DNA of 64,000 bases, from NCBI GenBank assembly GCA_022828595.1, contig JAKGHH010000002.1:69164383-69228382 (forward strand). Direction: 5' to 3'. Of this stretch, positions 59,197-64,000 are shown one piece after another. The notes under the pieces were generated by a model that was not told the origin of the DNA, searched no databases, and was given only the letters and a program-made list of their open reading frames with translations. The DNA is from Nelumbo lutea. Its lineage: Eukaryota > Streptophyta > Magnoliopsida > Proteales > Nelumbonaceae. The position numbers were made by a program, and so were the translations under genes. Every line of letters starts with the position of its first letter. The first letter of the stretch is position 1.

Positions 59197-60015
59197 CATG
59201 TTTGGTTCAGTTCTCATTTTTTTTTCATTCTTATTTAAGATGAAATTCTAAAATTGACAAGAATGGGTAAAAATAAACAATGAGAAAATATTGCTATGAA
59301 CCAAACACTTTTTTTCCTAAAAATGAATTCTTTTCAGACTAACAAGTGTCCTATGTTGCTTATTTTCATTCTTAAAAAAAAAAAACTTGTGTCGGTATTC
59401 ATAAACCGCCAGCCTAGGTCTCCAACAGTTAATGTGTATGCATAGATGTTTTGTAAAAGTACTTTCATTAAAGTGCTTTTATAAAAGTATTTCTATAAAA
59501 GTGCTTTCATAAAGTACTTTCGTAAAAGTGATTTTATAAAAGTACTTTCATAAAAGTGTTTTTATAAAAGTACTTTCATAAAAGTACTTTTATAAAAGTA
59601 CTTTCATAAAAGTGCTTTAATGTAAAAGTAATTTCATAAAAGTGCTTTAATGTAAAAATAATTTCATAAAAGTGCTTTAATGTAAAAGCACTTTTATAAA
59701 AGTTCTTTCATAAAAGTTTCGTTAAAAGTACTTTTGTAAAAGTGCTTTTGCAAAGATAAGCATTTATGGCAACAGTTTTGTAGGTAGAGTTTTCACAAAG
59801 AATGAAAATGAGCAATATGGGGCATGGTTATTTTTCATTTTGTAGTCTGCTCAATTTTTGTACTATGGGGCTGATTTTTCATTCTAAAAATAATGTTGCC
59901 CATGGCAAAAATTTTGTAACCAAACACTTGATGTTTTTCATTCTTGCCCATTCTTGCCTAAAATGAGCAAGAATTAAAAGAATGAGGCCTAGAGCATTGA
60001 ACCAAACATAGCCTA
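59197..60015. mobile_element. TIR element carrying an internal minisatellite
   Basis: CATGTTTGGTTCAGTTCTCA at the left pairs imperfectly with GCATTGAACCAAACATAG at the right, and the subterminal ATTCTT/AAGAATG regions are also inverted. 59453-59745 is a minisatellite. Confidence 0.5.
59453..59745. repeat. Minisatellite of ATAAAAGTACTTTC / ATAAAAGTGCTTT units
   Basis: More than 20 imperfect 12-14-bp units. Units contain the palindrome AAAGTACTTT, so the block can fold on itself. Confidence 0.85.
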
Positions 60016-60626
60016 AATTGTCTCTATGTGCACCCCAGTGACAAACCTATGTGCACCCCCACTTTACTTCCTATCAAAAAGGAAAAAAAAAAAAGGGGAA
60101 CACCCTGACTGGGATGTGGCAAAATGAGTCCAATCGTTTTTTCACTTGATTCTATCCCGATTAAAAGATTCAAGCTAGGTTACACTAGTAAAGAGTTTAT
60201 TGGTTCCATAATTTTGTCCCAATTAATAATTGAATTTGTTATATATATCAATAAAAACATATATAGTATTTTCTTATTTTTTTATAATTTTTATCATATT
60301 TTATGTTTTAAAATGGTAAATTTCATTGATAATATATAAGACAATATTATTATTAGTTAAAAATGTTTAATTTATTAACATATAAATAATTTAGTATTTT
60401 CTATGAAATTTATTATGGTTTTATTATCAAAATTTAAAGTTTAAGTTATTATTTAAATAAAAAATATAATTCCCAGTATGATTGGGTCTATTAGGTTTGG
60501 ACCCTATAGACCCGCCTATTAACTGGGACAATTATAGATCTATGATTTTGTTTTGATTAATAATTCGGTTGGGACTGGATCTACCTCAACCCAGTGACAA
60601 ACCTAATTTATTGAAATCAAAAACTC
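60016..60626. other. Intergenic, very AT-rich, no gene seen
   Basis: 60180-60480 is AT-rich and resembles the AT-rich repeat interiors at 12850 and 16650. No gene. Confidence 0.4.
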
Positions 60627-60741
60627 TTCACACACATTGCAACATGGGCATTCAACCACATGTTGGTAACATCTCCTATGAATTCAGCATGCATGTACAG
60701 GAGATATTCATGATGTGCAGTTGAATTCCATGTGTGTAGTT
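60627..60741. repeat. Hairpin repeat family, copy H4
   Basis: Arms CACACACATTGCAACATGGG and CCATGTGTGTAG, with ACATCTCCTATGAATTC and GGAGATATTCATG at the centre. Confidence 0.5.
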
Positions 60742-61478
60742 TTTGCTTGCGAGAGATCCAGACACCTAAAAAGCTGGGAAAAGATTAAAAAAAGTGATTT
60801 TAAAAGGTAAAAACAATTTAAAAACATATACGGGTGTTCAATAACATATTGATTTTGGTTTTTGAAAACAATAACTTGTACATCAACATAATCACTCCTA
60901 GTTATTATTTTTGAAAAGAAAAATCAACTATGGTGCTGAACACCACTATAGTTTGATAGAAAACATGACTAGCAATTGATAGAGTACAGTGGCAACAAAG
61001 GACTACCATTTAAGTTTTATAGAACAAATTATTGATAAGAAAAAATAAAACATTAATGGAACAATCCGTTTACATTAAGGGGGCATTCTTTTTCTGGATT
61101 TTGAGAGGGGAAAAGTTGGTCAATGGGATTTTGTTTCCCCTTGACCAAGAATTCCATGTTCATCTTTTTAGATTAATGTGGGGACCAAGGAAAGTTTATT
61201 TTGTAAGTGGTAAATAACTTTCCTACCTAGGAGGAAAATTGTTAATATTTGAATGGGACAAAAATGCCCCTTTTAATAATGGATTTTTATGATTAAAATG
61301 CTCATTACCTTATTTACCTGAGAAATAAAAGAACATAGGTAAATGCACTTAACTGTGTAAGTGTTTCATAGGAAGAACATAGGTAAGTAACTTACCGAAA
61401 AGCAAAGCGAACAGGGCCTAATAGTTTCACTAGTTTTATAGCAGTTCTTGTTAGCTCTATCAATTAGGTTATTATAAC
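60742..61478. other. Intergenic, no gene seen
   Basis: No feature recognised. Confidence 0.4.
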
Positions 61479-61760
61479 AATTCCTGCCACGTGTATGGAC
61501 TGCCATCTAATTTAGTTACAACGGCTCTTATACTATAAATATCTATATTTCTTCATTAATAGGCATATTTCTTGCATCTCTCATCTTCCCTCAATTTCTC
61601 TCTCTACTGCTACTGACAGTAGAGAGAGAGAGAGAGAGAGAGGAATTAAGAGAGAAAACAAGAGATGCAAGAAAGGTGTCAATTAACGAGTAAATATAAA
61701 AATTTATAAGACAAGAGCCACTTTAACTAAATTAGCTAGCAGTCAATAAGTGTGAGGATT
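61479..61760. mobile_element. 282-bp foldback element
   Basis: The left arm (for example ACTGCCATCTAATTTAGTTA, TTTCTTGCATCTCTCATCTT) pairs along its whole length with the right arm (AACTAAATTAGCTAGCAGTC, AAAACAAGAGATGCAAGAAA). The loop is a CT/GA microsatellite (about 61598-61642). Confidence 0.7.
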
Positions 61761-61823
61761 CCGAATACATAACTTGGGAAGGACAGTGAAGTGATCATGA
61801 TCCAAGACCATCCTGTCAACTAG

Positions 61824-64000
61824 TTTTTTTTTTTTTTCAAAAGAGAGAGATCTTCATTAACTGATCATAGAAATAGTTACATGAGAAAATTGTCTAGAGT
61901 CATGTCTAATAGGTAGCTGCCCCATGCAAGCCATGTAGGCAAAAACATGGGCAGTCTGGTTGTGCTGTCTATTAGTATGTACAAAATTTATAAGCAAAAA
62001 ATCGGATCTAGCCTGCCTTAAACTGCAGCGATGTAGCTCATCCACCCAACCCAATATTTCGCTGGTCGATCTGTATTTACAAGATCTATTAGATTTGCAT
62101 TATCAGAAAAAACTACCAGATGCCTGATGTTGTTAGATATTGAAGCTTTGAGGCCCATTAGAAAGGTTCGTATTTTGGCACCATAGCTGTTGATGGCCCA
62201 GCATGGGCCTCCTTCTGCAATTTGGAAGCTTTCAGTGGTGTTTTTGATGATGAATTCTCATCCTGCGCTTCCTGTAGCTGGATTAAAGGAGCCATCAATA
62301 AACATGTGGAGATCAATGAGTTGGGTAATGGTGCATAATGAGGAGAGAGGTGAGGTTGAGATTTGATGCAAGGTGATGCATTTTGCAAGCTGTGCTGAAG
62401 AGCCTTTTGCACTGCCGTTAATGGCTAGGTGTTAGTGTTTTCAAAGAGTAACTTGTTATGTGCCTTCCAAATGAAGTAGGTGATCATGCTAAATTTATTT
62501 AGACATGATAAGGCTTGTTCTTTACCAAACTGGTTTTTCATTGCAATGTACCATTCTGAAATGATGATATGAACTGGTTGGATTGTTAAGTGAACCTGGG
62601 TTGAATCCAATTTGAGAACTCCAACAAACTGCTCTTGCATAATGACATTGGAAGAATAAGTGGAAGGGTGTCTCTGCATAGCTATATAGCTATAGGAAGC
62701 GATAGGGGACCTTGAGTTTCCATAGTAATTTCCAGTTGAAATGAGTGGTTGAGGTTAAGCTTTCTGCATAGCTATATAGCTGATATGCTGATTTAACTGT
62801 GAAGACTCCAAAGTTGTTGTTCTTCCATAGAAGTAAATCCTCGGTTTGATTGGGCTGAGGTGTAATGTTCTGGATGTGGGCAATGGTATCTACATAAAAA
62901 AGCTCTTGTAGCTTTGTATGATTCCAGCTTTGATCTGGGTTTAGCAATTCTACTACTTTGATATGACTCTCAGAATTTTTATTGGATGATGTGGCAACAT
63001 GGGAATGTGGTCAGGTATGGATGGTATCCAAGGATCAGCTACAACAGAAATAATGGAACCATTTTGATCACCCATAGAAGATTGGAATTCATGATGTGAG
63101 AGAGTCGGTATGCATGTTTCCACCAACACGAGCTCCTTTGTCCTTTCTTGGCCACAAAAAGGGAGGTGTTAGGAAAGTATTTCTCTTTTATTATTTTACT
63201 CCACAGGCCATACTTATCTGTAAGCAGCCTCCAAATTTGCTTGCCAAACTTTGCTTTATTCATTTCAGCACTTGCTCTAAAACCCAACCCCCCTTGGGTT
63301 TTTGGGCGACACAGTTTTTGCCATACAATAGTATGATGTGTGGAATCATTGGAGTTGGACCACCAAAATGTTCTGCTTGTCCTATCCAGTTTGGATGTTA
63401 CAGAGCTTGGTAAAATGGTGGTTGACATGGTATAGGTAGGGATTGACTGCAGAACTGATTTGATAAGAGTTGTTCTTCCTGCTTGTGATAAGAGCTTAGA
63501 ACTCCATGCATTGACCTTTGAAGAGACTCGATCTATGACTTCTTTGTGAGAAGTTTTCAGTCTGTTGTTCACTAGTATGGTAGAACCCAAGTACTTGGAC
63601 CTTATCATAGGTGTCCTGACCTTTAGTAAGTGAGAGAATAATTTTCTGTGCTGCGAGAGGATATTTTTGCTAAAGAAAATGTTGGATTTAGCATAATTTA
63701 TTTATTGGCCAGATAAGGATTCAAACATTTTAATGGTATTGACCAGAGCTATAACTTGTGACATGTCCGCTTTGCAGAATATGATGCAATCATCAGCAAA
63801 GAGCAAATGTGTGATGGGAGTACCATTAGGGCATAGAGTAACACCTTCAATACTGCCTGTATTGGAAGCCTGGAGTAGGAGCTATGAGAAGACCTCCATA
63901 CCAGTGATGAATAAGTAGGGGGATAGTGGGTCTCCTTGTCTCAGCCCCCATTCCAAATGAAAATGTTCATAAGCTTCTCTTGCAATTTTGATTGAGAAGG
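61824..64000 (-). mobile_element. L1-type LINE, 3' part (RT, zinc-binding, RNase H, poly-A), continues past window
   Basis: Read on the minus strand from 64000: WGLRQGDPLSPYLF, then LLFADDCIIF with the catalytic FADD at 63800-63789, then KYLGSTILVNNRLK and GRTTLIKSVLQSIPTYTMST (about 63600-63410). The connecting region LWKNNNFGVFTVKSAYQLY follows (about 62820), then an RNase H domain with FIDGSF (62302-62285), VVFSDNANL and NQTAHVFAYMA, where the usual ADxLA Asp is His. It ends in a poly-A tail (T run 61824-61837 on the plus strand). Several stops and frameshifts; inactive. Confidence 0.88.

Noticed and set aside
59453..59745. Repeat block as a CRISPR or satellite array
   Set aside because: Short imperfect units without spacers; a minisatellite inside a TIR element.
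1..64000. tRNA, rRNA or organelle-derived insertions
   Set aside because: I looked for cloverleaf consensus blocks and familiar plastid/mitochondrial genes and saw none; a tRNAscan run would be decisive.

Overview
This is plant nuclear DNA. Genes have many spliced exons with GT-AG introns, a CCT-domain clock protein and a plant-type NIMA-related kinase are present, and an intact-ended Ty3/gypsy element of the Tat lineage sits among LINE, Helitron, hAT-like, Mutator-like and Tourist-like fragments. The host sequence is AT-rich and gene-poor. I cannot name the species; a woody angiosperm with long, repeat-filled introns fits.

Layout. 1-7898 (+): the 3' part of a pseudo-response regulator gene of the PRR5/PRR9 clade, three exons, with a 6.2 kb intron filled by LINE remnants of both orientations and small MITEs. 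7899-21290: no host gene; two Mutator-like elements (10752-12447, 13347-14428), two related Helitron-like elements in opposite orientation (14852-~16270 and 18753-19631), a hAT-like element and AT-rich repeats. 21306-27709 (-): a complete 14-exon NEK kinase gene of the NEK5/NEK6 (IBO1) type, predicted 1008 aa, with (CT)n tracts in its leader/promoter (28400-28600). 28600-41866: intergenic, with a TIR element (31605-35066) holding a Tourist-like MITE, itself split by a solo LTR (33278-34197); also a hAT-like element with a perfect 8-bp target duplication (38945-39338).

41872-52367: a full-length Tat-lineage retrotransposon with TG...CA LTRs and GTAGG target duplications. It carries a degenerate gag-pol on the + strand and, between pol and the 3' LTR, a three-exon antisense gene with its own TATA box. 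Most of its premature stops on both coding strands can be explained by C-to-T change, as expected for long-methylated DNA. The two LTRs differ in length by exactly three 40-bp units of an internal tandem repeat (3 versus 6 copies).

52373-61478: repeats only (Tourist-like MITEs, a minisatellite-bearing element, hairpin elements). 61479-61760 is a long foldback. 61824-64000 (-) is the 3' part of an L1-type LINE, with poly-A tail, running off the window.

The two host genes are functionally unrelated (circadian clock repression; cell morphogenesis/microtubule kinase). The rest of the window is layered transposon history, and the most distinctive item is the spliced antisense gene of the Tat element.
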